NCBI GenBank assembly: GCA_963790075.1
Contig: CAWBNG010000004.1
Coordinates: 62,001-126,000, forward strand
DNA from: CAYOUV01 sp963790075
GTDB taxonomy: Bacteria; Chloroflexota; Anaerolineae; Anaerolineales; Villigracilaceae
DNA: 64,000 nucleotides
Direction of reading: 5' to 3'
Position numbers and translations under genes: made by a program. Below the pieces are notes generated by a model. That model did no database searches. It was not told the origin of the DNA and was given only the letters and a program-made list of their open reading frames with translations. Shown here in pieces: positions 33,933-41,092 of this stretch; position 1 is the stretch's first letter, and every line of letters starts with the position of its first letter.

Positions 33933-36172
33933 TGTAGTTCCCCTTCAGCACGCCAACTGACAGACACGGTTGTCCCAGCTCCAGGCCTCGATTTCAACGA
34001 CCATTCTCCGCCAATCAGACCAATCCGCTCTCTCATTCCAGCCAGACCAAAGTGACTTTGAGCCGTCAACCCATGCAAGGTATCTGGAGTATTAAATCCC
34101 ATCCCATCATCCTCAATGCTCATGACCAATTGATTTTCTTCCCAGGCCAGAGATACTTTTACATGCCGGGCTTTGGCATGTCTGGCAATGTTAACCAAAG
34201 CTTCCTGAGCCACCCTGTAAAGATTGACAGCTACTTCTCCAGGCAATGAACGTAAATTGGCATCCGAACACAAGTTGAGTTGCGTCTCAAGGGTGTTTTG
34301 GTCAGACCACTCCGTAACAAGGGCGCGCAAGGCTGCGCCCAAACCCAGCGTATCCAACATGGGTGGGCGTAAATCAGCGCAAACCTGACGTAATTCAGAT
34401 GAAAGCTGGCGTACTTCAGCGCGCATTTCTTGGAGAGATTCGAATGTAGCAGAATTATGTTCTTTTGAATTCAAAAGCAAACCCAGTTGAATGTTTAAAC
34501 CGATCAGCGCTTGAATAGGACTATCATGCAGGTCGCGCGCCAAACGCGCTCTCTCTTCTTCGCGGGAGCGTAACAACTGGTGCTGGGTATGAGCCAGTTC
34601 TTCCCGGCTGGCGCGAATCTCATCCAACTGGCTGCGCAGCTTTTCAATCATAAAAGCATTATTCAATGCTATTTCAGCTTGCTGTGCCAGGGTATGAAGA
34701 ATTCGGTGATCGGCACCAGATAGGTCATCGCCATCTCGATGCAAGCCTACCATCCATTGAGCCGGGGTATCAGCTTGAAACATAAAGCGAAAGCGAGTTT
34801 GCATCGGCGACGCAGCGGGAAACGTGGAATTTTGATTACCGATCCACAGGTGCGAACTACTCAATTGCATCAAATCAGAAATCCGGTTGGCAAGAACATC
34901 GGTAATTTGTTCACGGGTGTTGCTCCGCGCCAGCGCATCACTAATGATCTCGACAACTGCCGGGTAATCATACCAACCGCCATAGAAAAGCCGATCCACC
35001 AATCTTTGCGCGCGAGTCCGCATCCAATCAAAAGTCCACCCAATCCATAATGTCAGTCCGAAAATAAAGGCCAAATGAATAAATAAATCATCTGGAAGGT
35101 ACTGATAAAGGAACAAGTAAGGTCCCAGATAAACAATGAAAATTCCCAGAGACAGGATCGCGTAAACAAGTGTCCGGTTGATCAAACGGTCGATACCAAA
35201 CAGGTTGTAACGCAACGTCGCGTACAGATAACCAAATGGAGCCATTATCAAAAATAGAGCCGCTGCCCACTCTGGCATCACATAAGGAGAATCAATGGCC
35301 CTGGGCAACAGGTAAAACAGAATAGGCGGGATGCCAGCCATCAACGTCCCAAAAACAATGATACGGGTGCGGCGCCGTTCATCTGGAGAGGACCGATACT
35401 GATATACATACAGCATGAATGCAATCGCCGCTGCGATAGCCAGGCTGAAAAAAAGAATACTCAACTGCATCCCCAGTTGATTTTCCCGCAACCAACCCCA
35501 GAATACAACCGGCGTAAAAGCATAGAGAAGGATCAAACCCCAATAGCGCTGGCGGCGATAACCAAGTTTGATAGGAAAAGTAATTGTGTAATGCAAAAAC
35601 AGGGGGGCTACTAAATCAAATCCGGCAATACTCAAAGGAAGCAGCCAGCCCGGTGGGTTCCAGGGTTCTTGAAAAGACAATGGAAACAGGATTGTAATAG
35701 CAATGGTTTGAGATAACAAAAATAGCAAGCGAATCTCTGGATACCAAAACCGGCGTACAAACAACAAAGCTCCAATTCCCCAAAAAGCCAACACAACAAC
35801 GATTGCGCTGGCCAGAGACAGGTAATTAAGTTGGAAGACACGTACGGTTGGCACAGCCAAGGGGAATTGCTCTCCTCTACGTTCGACTTTCAAGATGTGA
35901 GTTCGCCCTATTTGTGGCGCATACCAAAGCCCAAATGGGACATCATCCACCGTCAAAACGACATCACCTGCCTGTAGGCCAGCTGCCTCAGCCTGGCCGC
36001 CCGGGACGACACTATGCACGGTTGAAGAACCTGGACTATCCAGATAAAAATCCATTGTAGGGGAATGCCACTGAAGGTAGAGATCAACTCCCACCAGAAC
36101 AGGTACAACCAGGATTAGAAAAGCCAGAAAACCACCCCAGACAGAATTCCAAACACCCTTTTCAGGAATCAT
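33929..36172 (-). CDS. Membrane sensor histidine kinase with extracellular PDZ-like domain (NarL-type)
   Basis: A 747-aa kinase. One membrane helix at about 10-30 is followed by an extracytoplasmic PDZ-like region (SPGSSTVHSVVPGGQAEAAGLQAGDVVLTVDDVPFG, about 40-90). About eight membrane helices (120-360), a GAF-like region (about 400-500) and a coiled linker follow. HisKA_3 has His549 in ARDLHDSPIQALIG, and HATPase_c has EDDGMGFN. It should phosphorylate the LuxR-type regulator encoded 20 nt upstream. The GHL15-like gene overlaps its stop. The PDZ suggests sensing of a protein or peptide at the surface. Confidence 0.9.
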   Translation of the reverse strand: MIPEKGVWNSVWGGFLAFLILVVPVLVGVDLYLQWHSPTMDFYLDSPGSSTVHSVVPGGQAEAAGLQAGDVVLTVDDVPFGLWYAPQIGRTHILKVERRGEQFPLAVPTVRVFQLNYLSLASAIVVVLAFWGIGALLFVRRFWYPEIRLLFLLSQTIAITILFPLSFQEPWNPPGWLLPLSIAGFDLVAPLFLHYTITFPIKLGYRRQRYWGLILLYAFTPVVFWGWLRENQLGMQLSILFFSLAIAAAIAFMLYVYQYRSSPDERRRTRIIVFGTLMAGIPPILFYLLPRAIDSPYVMPEWAAALFLIMAPFGYLYATLRYNLFGIDRLINRTLVYAILSLGIFIVYLGPYLFLYQYLPDDLFIHLAFIFGLTLWIGWTFDWMRTRAQRLVDRLFYGGWYDYPAVVEIISDALARSNTREQITDVLANRISDLMQLSSSHLWIGNQNSTFPAASPMQTRFRFMFQADTPAQWMVGLHRDGDDLSGADHRILHTLAQQAEIALNNAFMIEKLRSQLDEIRASREELAHTQHQLLRSREEERARLARDLHDSPIQALIGLNIQLGLLLNSKEHNSATFESLQEMRAEVRQLSSELRQVCADLRPPMLDTLGLGAALRALVTEWSDQNTLETQLNLCSDANLRSLPGEVAVNLYRVAQEALVNIARHAKARHVKVSLAWEENQLVMSIEDDGMGFNTPDTLHGLTAQSHFGLAGMRERIGLIGGEWSLKSRPGAGTTVSVSWRAEGELQ

Positions 36173-36192
36173 TGGGCGAATTCTCTCATCGA

Positions 36193-36855
36193 TTAAGTCA
36201 CGTGAGTCAATCCATGGCGAAGCGCATATAACATCGCCTCGGTTCGTGAGGTAACCTCCAATTTCCCATAAATGTTGCTGATGTGATTTTGTACCGTGCG
36301 TTTTGTGATGGTCAAACTATCAGCAATTGCCGTATTATCAAGTCCTTCAGCCAGCAAACACAGTATTTCGAGTTCGCGCTGGGTGAGATTTTCGATGGTT
36401 GGTGTTAAGGGAGCTTTTTCTACGGTATCTGCCTGTTGCCCGACGACCCTTTGAACAACCAGGCTGGCAACTGTTGGGCTCAGCCAGCTTTTCCCGCTCG
36501 CCGCAGCTCGAACTGCACTGGTCAACGTTTCCAGGGCTTCATCTTTGAGCACATAACCAATGGCGCCATTTTCCAGCAATTCAAAGATTAATTGAGAATC
36601 ATTATGTGCGGTCAGGATCAGAATTGCCGTAGACGAGTTTTGGGTCTGTAACTGGCGGGTTACATCAATACCACTCTTGTCAGGCAGATTAATATCCAAC
36701 ACCAACACACCTGGATGGTATTCATCGACCATTTGGAGAGCCTCGCCCCCACTTCCCCCTTCAGCCAACACAACAATATCATCACAAGATTCCAGAATGG
36801 TCCGCATACCCGCGCGGACAATTGGATGATCGTCTACAATCGCGACAGTGATCAT
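36193..36855 (-). CDS. NarL/LuxR-family response regulator
   Basis: A 220-aa two-domain regulator. The receiver has D8-D9, phospho-acceptor Asp54 (VLVLDINLPDKSG), LTAHND and the Lys of YVLKDEA. A LuxR-type HTH occupies about 150-215 (LTQRELEILCLLAEGLDNTAIADSLTITKRTVQNHISNIYGKL). It is first in the operon regulator - PDZ histidine kinase - GHL15-like protein. The partner kinase is the HisKA_3 type usual for NarL regulators. Possible targets are this operon and the downstream surface-protein genes. Confidence 0.93.
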   Translation of the reverse strand: MITVAIVDDHPIVRAGMRTILESCDDIVVLAEGGSGGEALQMVDEYHPGVLVLDINLPDKSGIDVTRQLQTQNSSTAILILTAHNDSQLIFELLENGAIGYVLKDEALETLTSAVRAAASGKSWLSPTVASLVVQRVVGQQADTVEKAPLTPTIENLTQRELEILCLLAEGLDNTAIADSLTITKRTVQNHISNIYGKLEVTSRTEAMLYALRHGLTHVT

Positions 36856-37090
36856 AGGAGCTTCTTTGCCAAAAGTTAAACTCTTCGATGATCATACTAT
36901 TGTAGCGTAAAAAGAGTACTTGGGAAATAGTGCGGGCATATTTTAAATGTGAAGACGGCCAAACGCACGCAGTAGAGTGAGCCGGCGAATCATACCGCTA
37001 AATACAAACGAACTGTGGGCTATCCCTGCTGCAATTTGATGATTTATGGCATTGCTTGACTTGTTTATAAAATACCGAGGAGGTCTCATA
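36856..37090. other. Intergenic AT-rich region at the end of module 2
   Basis: No ORF or RNA gene is seen. It holds the promoter region of the minus-strand regulator (TACAAT-like boxes near 36899) and leads into the boundary repeat at 37091. Confidence 0.5.
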
Positions 37091-37138
37091 CCCTCTCAAA
37101 AATTCAATACATAATTGATCCGTATCCCCTTGGGGGCA
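37091..37138 (+). repeat. tRNA-Glu-like boundary repeat, copy 2
   Basis: CCCTCTCAA at 37091 and CCCTTGGGGGCA at 37127, the same 36-nt offset as copies 1, 3 and 4. CACATATGGTCTATATATTCC follows directly and resembles the sequence after copy 1. Separates the surface-protein module from HigBA. Confidence 0.75.
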
Positions 37139-37173
37139 CACATATGGTCTATATATTCCATCTGTTCCACATC

Positions 37174-37206
37174 ATACGCCCTAGGATCTGGGCGTATTCT
37201 CTTTTT
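37174..37206 (+). terminator. Hairpin terminator after boundary repeat copy 2
   Basis: ATACGCCC / GGGCGTAT (8 bp, loop TAGGATCT) followed by TCTCTTTTT. The stem core is the same as in the hairpin after copy 1, so repeat plus hairpin appear to be a duplicated unit. Confidence 0.8.
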
Positions 37207-37217
37207 GGGGCGGATTA

Positions 37218-37247
37218 TTGACAACGCGAACATTGCTATAATATAGT
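37218..37247 (+). promoter_or_regulatory. Promoter of higBA with possible operator
   Basis: TTGACA (37218-37223), 18-nt spacer, TATAGT (37242-37247). The -10 lies in AT-rich near-dyad text (ATATAGTAT...CTATCATATAT, to 37266) touching the higB start, a likely site for HigA autorepression. Confidence 0.6.
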
Positions 37248-37267
37248 ATCCGTGCTATCATATATCA

Positions 37268-37561
37268 ATGATCCAGAATTTCAAAACCAGGGGCACGGAA
37301 GATATCTTCAACGGCATCAGCTCCCGGGAAGCAAGGCAAACCTGCCCAAATGTCCTTTGGCAAGTCGTAGTCCATAAATTGGATCAGCTCAATTCGGTCG
37401 AAATGCTTAATGAACTGCGCATACCGCCAGGTATTAGGCTGGAGCAACTCTCAGGAGAACGTAAAGGCCAATATAGTATTCGAATCAATGATCAGTACAG
37501 GATTTGTTTCTTGTGGACAGGCTCAGGCCCAGATCAGGTAGAAATCGTTGATTATCATTAG
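37268..37561 (+). CDS. higB: HigB-family toxin (RelE superfamily)
   Basis: A 97-aa HigB/plasmid-killer toxin. Family features are MIQNFKTRGTEDIF at the start, the LxLLN-like KLDQLNSVEMLNELRIPPG, LEQLSGERKGQYSIRINDQYRICF, and a C-terminal VEIVDYH with the usual catalytic His. Such toxins cut mRNA on the ribosome. Toxin-first order with higA 18 nt downstream is typical of HigBA. No SD is evident and the promoter is close, so translation may be leaderless. The pair alone fills the 0.8 kb module between two boundary repeats. Confidence 0.93.
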   Translation: MIQNFKTRGTEDIFNGISSREARQTCPNVLWQVVVHKLDQLNSVEMLNELRIPPGIRLEQLSGERKGQYSIRINDQYRICFLWTGSGPDQVEIVDYH

Positions 37562-37579
37562 TTCAGCAGGAAGGTAAAT

Positions 37580-37897
37580 ATGATTCGTATTCCGACAAAC
37601 CGTACCCCGACACATCCGGGAGAGATGTTACTCGAAGAATTTCTCGTCCCCATGGGGCTCACCCAGCGTGAGCTGGCAGATGCAATCCACGTTCCCTATC
37701 AGCGTGTCAATGACCTGGTCAATGGACGGCGTGGGGTCACCCCTAACACTGCACTGCGTCTCGCTAAATATTTCGGCAATACGGCTGCTTTTTGGATGAA
37801 TCTGCAACTGCGTTGGGACTTATTTTTTGCTAATCAGGCAGAAAAGCAAGTATTGAAAAAAATATCACCCCACCAAGTTCATACGACAGGGGACTAG
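37580..37897 (+). CDS. higA: HigA-family antitoxin (XRE HTH)
   Basis: A 105-aa antitoxin with an XRE-type HTH (MGLTQRELADAIHVPYQRVNDLVNGRRGVTPNTALRLAKYFG, about 25-67) and the HigA signature PTHPGEMLLEEFL. AGGAAGG lies upstream. It neutralises HigB and represses the operon. The last 15 residues (KKISPHQVHTTGD) are polar. The stop is 25 nt before boundary repeat copy 3. Confidence 0.94.
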   Translation: MIRIPTNRTPTHPGEMLLEEFLVPMGLTQRELADAIHVPYQRVNDLVNGRRGVTPNTALRLAKYFGNTAAFWMNLQLRWDLFFANQAEKQVLKKISPHQVHTTGD

Positions 37898-37922
37898 TTA
37901 TTACCCAACCTGACTCAGACCA

Positions 37923-37970
37923 ACCTCTCAACTAACTATTATCCATATATACAGTATTCCCTTGGGGGCA
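37923..37970 (+). repeat. tRNA-Glu-like boundary repeat, copy 3
   Basis: ACCTCTCAA (one change from CCCTCTCAA) at 37923 and CCCTTGGGGGCA at 37959. The middle TATTATCCATATATACAGTA is nearly identical to copy 1. A short hairpin ATGGACT/AGTCCAT follows (37976-37993). Confidence 0.75.
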
Positions 37971-38249
37971 TAACATATGGACTGTATAGTCCATGGATTC
38001 AATAAGGACTCAAACATTCTTGGGTTTGTGAGTGGGAGAAGTGTATTGTCCCCATCAGGGAATTAATCGAAAAAAGAAAAGTGATAAATATATTTCCTCT
38101 CAAGGCCCGTTGTACGGCGGGATTTCCAGGGCCGGCTGACGGGATTTTCATCCGTTCGGTGGCTTTCAGCATTTGCTGAAAGCTGGCAAATCAGTGAAAA
38201 TGCTGCAATAGTAACCAAGAGCGTCGAATTGTAACAAGGCTGTCCGAGC
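37971..38249. other. Gene-free stretch at the left of module 4
   Basis: No ORF or RNA recognised. It contains the hairpin after copy 3 and a second stem-loop GCTTTCAGC-ATTT-GCTGAAAGC at 38162-38183. Confidence 0.5.
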
Positions 38250-38510
38250 TTACCCACCTGCCAGCCCCAACAATTCCAGTGCGCTGAAAAAGTAGTAGAA
38301 GGCCTCCGGGACTGTTTTCTTGCCCTTGTTCAACTTGTTGTAATCCAGGTTTGCGATTTGCCAGGAACTCAGATCTTCCCCTCTAAATGAAAGTGCGAAT
38401 CGCACCTGTCGGGCCGCTCGCTCCAATGAGCAAACCGAGTACGAAGTGTACGCGGCGTTTGTTGGTACTATTGTTATACATGCATCCAGACTGGCCAGTT
38501 TCAATCTCAA
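38250..38510 (-). CDS. Small hypothetical protein, possibly a fragment
   Basis: A frame of 86 residues. The C-terminal half (LSSWQIANLDYNKLNKGKKTVPEAFYYFFSALELLGLAGG) looks like a real helical protein end; the N-terminal half is less convincing and no SD is seen. The LNKGxxxxPEA..FSALxxL pattern faintly recalls small middle-component proteins of some defence systems, but this is too weak to assign. It lies just downstream of the DUF6429 gene on the same strand and may be the decayed 3' end of a longer gene. Confidence 0.35.
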   Translation of the reverse strand: MRLKLASLDACITIVPTNAAYTSYSVCSLERAARQVRFALSFRGEDLSSWQIANLDYNKLNKGKKTVPEAFYYFFSALELLGLAGG

Positions 38511-38513
38511 AAC

Positions 38514-38747
38514 TCAAGAACAGAACAACCTCTCGAACAACTCTTTTGCAACCTTTTGACCCACCTCAGTCACAACCACTGACTTCGCCTTAGTCTTAGG
38601 ATCACTGATAAAACCTTTTTCATATAAATGGTCCATCGCTGTCCAGTCAAGACTCTTCCATGCTCTTACGGTGTATTTATCACCATGGAAGTTAAGGTAA
38701 AGAAGAGCAAGAACGACTTCATCAATCTTATCCTGGTTGTATTCCAT
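38514..38747 (-). CDS. DUF6429-like small protein
   Basis: A 77-aa acidic protein starting MEYNQDKIDEVVLALLYLNFH, with AWKSLDWTAMDHLYEKGFISDPKTKAKSVVVTEVG and a helical end ELFERLF. I recall this pattern as the DUF6429 family, whose members often lie in mobile regions near pRiA4b ORF-3-like genes, as here. The layout resembles a winged-helix: LDxLYEKGFI is a recognition-helix-like stretch followed by a beta-wing. No biochemical role is known to me. Confidence 0.7.
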   Translation of the reverse strand: MEYNQDKIDEVVLALLYLNFHGDKYTVRAWKSLDWTAMDHLYEKGFISDPKTKAKSVVVTEVGQKVAKELFERLFCS

Positions 38748-38951
38748 AGTATTGTCCTCAATCTAAAAAGCAATGATGCCCTGAGAGTGCCAGCGTCGCG
38801 GTAGGGAGGGCAATTACCCGCCCTCCAAATCGTCGTCTCTCATCCTTTCTCATCAACTTTTCCAACATGCGCAGTCCCGTCTGGTACACCCAAGAAGATG
38901 GCGAGCCCTCATTTTTACGGAAGAACATGCTGATGTTCTGAGAACCGGGTA

Positions 38952-39569
38952 TCAGGCAGCGCCTTCATCTCCAAATGCAGATTGCCACCGTTCCTTCGGA
39001 TCATTAAACTGAACCTCTTCTGGATTAAAATGCTCTGGGTCAAATGATCCGCCTATCCATTCCAGCATTCGCTCGTGATCGTTATGATTCGGATCCTTAA
39101 TTTCCCGGATAAGAGCTTCATATCCCCATGTCCCGCCAACATCTTCTGGAGGGCAAGCCCGCGCGCCAGCCACACAGCCTGGATATTCAAATCCTGGTTG
39201 GGCTTGTTCAATTCTCTCTAAACGGATTCGATGTCGCCAGCCATCTCCAAAATCATAAACATAGGTTGCACTCCGGTTATCCATCGTGAAGTAATCTGCG
39301 ATTGGAATTTCCCAGCCCGGCAGTGTAGCCCTAGACCAATCAAAATCATCATCTGGAATGCCGATGCGCAATTCCTCCTGGTTCTTCGAATTGACCATCT
39401 TGAACTCATGGAGATGACAATCTTCCCACCCCATCGCATCTTGAATTGCAACGTGTAAGTCTCAAAAGCTGTAATCCTCGGGAACTTGGATGCGACGCCA
39501 TATGGCTGGTTTTACTCCAGCCAGGGTAACCTTGAATTGAAAAATATTCAGTGTTTTCTTTGCCATCAT
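38952..39569 (-). pseudogene. pRiA4b ORF-3-like protein gene with an in-frame stop
   Basis: The full frame from ATG 39569 reads MMAKKTLNIFQFKVTLAGVK, PAIWRRIQVPEDYSF, then TGA (39462-39464), then DLHVAIQDAMGWEDCHLHEF and on to YVYDFGDGWRHRIRLE and the family end. Intact homologues have Trp at the stop position (F-W-D-L-H), so TGG to TGA is the simplest change; the rest is intact over 206 codons. An internal ATG at 39434 could express the 160-aa downstream part. Other genes here use TGA as a true stop, so recoding is unlikely. Function of the family is unknown; it is common on plasmids and islands. Confidence 0.75.
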
Positions 39570-39815
39570 TTGTGCACCTTTTCGTCGACCAAATAGAATA
39601 CGAGGTTGGCGAACGTTTTGTGTAACCCTTCGCCGGTGCTGGCAAGGCTAATAAAAAATAGTTAGATGAGCCTCGGTATAGTGCCTCAGCATGTCCGCGC
39701 TGCTGGCGAGCAGGCGGAGGCGGTGTTAGCCTGTTTAGGCTGGTGAAAAAACTGACTGCAAAAATTTCTTATATCTTCTTTGACAATTATAGAGAATGGA
39801 AGGTGAAATTACAAC
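39570..39815. other. Intergenic region without recognised gene
   Basis: AT-rich sequence between the broken pRiA4b-like gene and the AbrB/PIN promoter. No supported ORF, RNA or strong repeat is seen. Confidence 0.45.
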
Positions 39816-39844
39816 TTGATTTTCGGACACAAATCCGATATACT
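39816..39844 (+). promoter_or_regulatory. Sigma70-like promoter of the AbrB/PIN operon
   Basis: TTGATT (39816-39821), 17-nt spacer, TATACT (39839-39844), 48 nt before the antitoxin ATG. The -10 to start region includes TACTGTAATTGCAGTA, a near-perfect dyad that could bind the AbrB-type antitoxin. Confidence 0.75.
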
Positions 39845-39891
39845 GTAATTGCAGTATTTCTGCATTAGCAGATATGCATACAAGGAGAGCT

Positions 39892-40167
39892 ATGGAACTT
39901 ACAATCCAAGTCCGAGAGCGCGGTGTGGTCACGCTCCCTGCCGAACTGCGCGAAAAGTATAATATCGAAAACGGGAAAATCTTCCGTCTGGTGGATCTTG
40001 ACGGCATCTTTGTATTTGTACCGATGGTGCCAATGGTTCCAGAGCTGGCCAACGAGATCGAACGGATTCGTCTGGAAGCTGGCCTGAGCCTTGATGAGCT
40101 CTTGGATGATCTCCGCAAACAACGCGAACGGTACAACAAGGAAAAGTATGGCAAACAAGCCACCTAA
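39892..40167 (+). CDS. AbrB/MazE-type antitoxin
   Basis: A 91-aa protein with an N-terminal swapped-hairpin AbrB domain (IQVRERGVVTLPAELREKYNIENGKIFRLVDLDGIFVFVP) and a C-terminal helix (LSLDELLDDLRKQRERYNKEKYG) that would bind the toxin. ATG 39892 has AAGGAG 5 nt upstream; an upstream ATG at 39874 is not needed. It overlaps the PIN gene by 20 nt. Acts as antitoxin and DNA-binding autorepressor by analogy with VapB/MazE. Confidence 0.85.
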   Translation: MELTIQVRERGVVTLPAELREKYNIENGKIFRLVDLDGIFVFVPMVPMVPELANEIERIRLEAGLSLDELLDDLRKQRERYNKEKYGKQAT

Positions 40168-40603
40168 GCCGCGCATCTTCGTAGATGCCGATGTGCTTTT
40201 TGCGGGTGCAGCTTCACCAAACGAGCATAGTGCCAGTTTGGTGATCCTCCGTATGGCAGAAATCACATTGATCGAAGCGGTGGCCAGTGAGCAGGTCATC
40301 ACAGAGGTAGAACGGAACCTGGAAGAAAAGATGCCGGCCGCAATGCCGGCATTTCAAATGTTAGTGAGTCATTGTCTTCATGTGGTTTCTAATCCGACTG
40401 TGGCAGAAATCAGGGCGTTGTCGAAGGCCGCTGACCCCAAGGACCTACCCATTTTGGCTGCTGCTGTGCGCGAAGGATGCGTTTACCTTACCACTTACAA
40501 TATCCGACATTTTCAACCCGGCGTAGAATCTGTAACAGTGCTTAAACCCGGCGATTTGGTACAACGTGTACGGTATCTGCTGGCTCAAATGTCTTCAGAG
40601 TGA
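40148..40603 (+). CDS. PIN-domain ribonuclease toxin (VapC-like)
   Basis: A 151-aa PIN domain. Acidic residues expected to bind Mg2+ are Asp13/Asp15 in IFVDADVLFAG, Glu in VITEVERNL and Asp in ADPKDLPILAAA. The last position reads LTTYNIRHF, with Asn where Asp is frequent. VapC-type toxins cut tRNA or rRNA. ATG 40148 has AAGGAAAA upstream and lies within the end of the antitoxin gene, so the two are coupled. Divergence from typical 130-aa VapC suggests the COG2405/putative-PIN subgroup. Confidence 0.82.
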   Translation: MANKPPKPRIFVDADVLFAGAASPNEHSASLVILRMAEITLIEAVASEQVITEVERNLEEKMPAAMPAFQMLVSHCLHVVSNPTVAEIRALSKAADPKDLPILAAAVREGCVYLTTYNIRHFQPGVESVTVLKPGDLVQRVRYLLAQMSSE

Positions 40604-40692
40604 TCGAAATCAGAGCCGAGGTCCAGCCATTCTGGCCCACGAATAAGCTTTTAGGCGGGTTGAGATCCAAATATCGAGTCAACAGTCTAACA
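40604..40692. other. Short spacer before boundary repeat copy 4
   Basis: A frame of 71 codons starting at 40600 runs over the repeat, but it is not protein-like. No gene is called. Confidence 0.4.
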
Positions 40693-40740
40693 CCCTCTCA
40701 CCTTTATATTATCCGTATTTATGGTACCCCCTTGAGGGCA
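40693..40740 (+). repeat. tRNA-Glu-like boundary repeat, copy 4
   Basis: CCCTCTCA at 40693 and CCCTTGAGGGCA (one change) at 40729, again 36 nt apart. The middle TATTATCCGTATTTA matches copies 1 and 3. Separates the AbrB/PIN module from the TPR module. Confidence 0.72.
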
Positions 40741-40746
40741 CACACT

Positions 40747-40771
40747 ATAATCCGCTATAGAGGCGGATTAT
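40747..40771 (+). repeat. Hairpin after boundary repeat copy 4
   Basis: ATAATCCGC / GCGGATTAT, 9-bp perfect stem with loop TATAGAG. It occupies the same relative position as the hairpins after the tRNA and other repeat copies. Confidence 0.7.
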
Positions 40772-41092
40772 TGATTCTCAAAACCGGAGTCCCTATTGGA
40801 GGCAAAAGGCTATAAAGTGCAAAAGTTTCCAATAGTCTTTTTTATATGAGCGGGGGGAAATGCAAACCTCCACAACGAAAAATTATTCCCCTTATTTCCA
40901 AGGTATCTATGCAAAGCTATATTCGAGTTTTTAAATCGACGATAGCATCATGCGTTCTGACCTGCTCACTACCAACCGGTTAGAGCTTTTAATGATATTA
41001 TTTAATTAATAATGTCAGAAGACATCACAAAATAAATGCCACGCATATTTTGTGGTATCTCCCCGGAATCTCTCTATGGTGGTGGAAATAAT
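40772..41092. other. AT-rich leader of the TPR operon
   Basis: No gene is recognised. It probably holds the TPR promoter; TATTTAATTAATAATG near 40997-41012 is AT-rich, but no clean box pair stands out. Confidence 0.4.

Noticed and set aside
40600..40815. 71-aa frame after the PIN toxin
   Set aside because: It covers a boundary repeat and hairpin, has no ribosome site and no protein-like composition.
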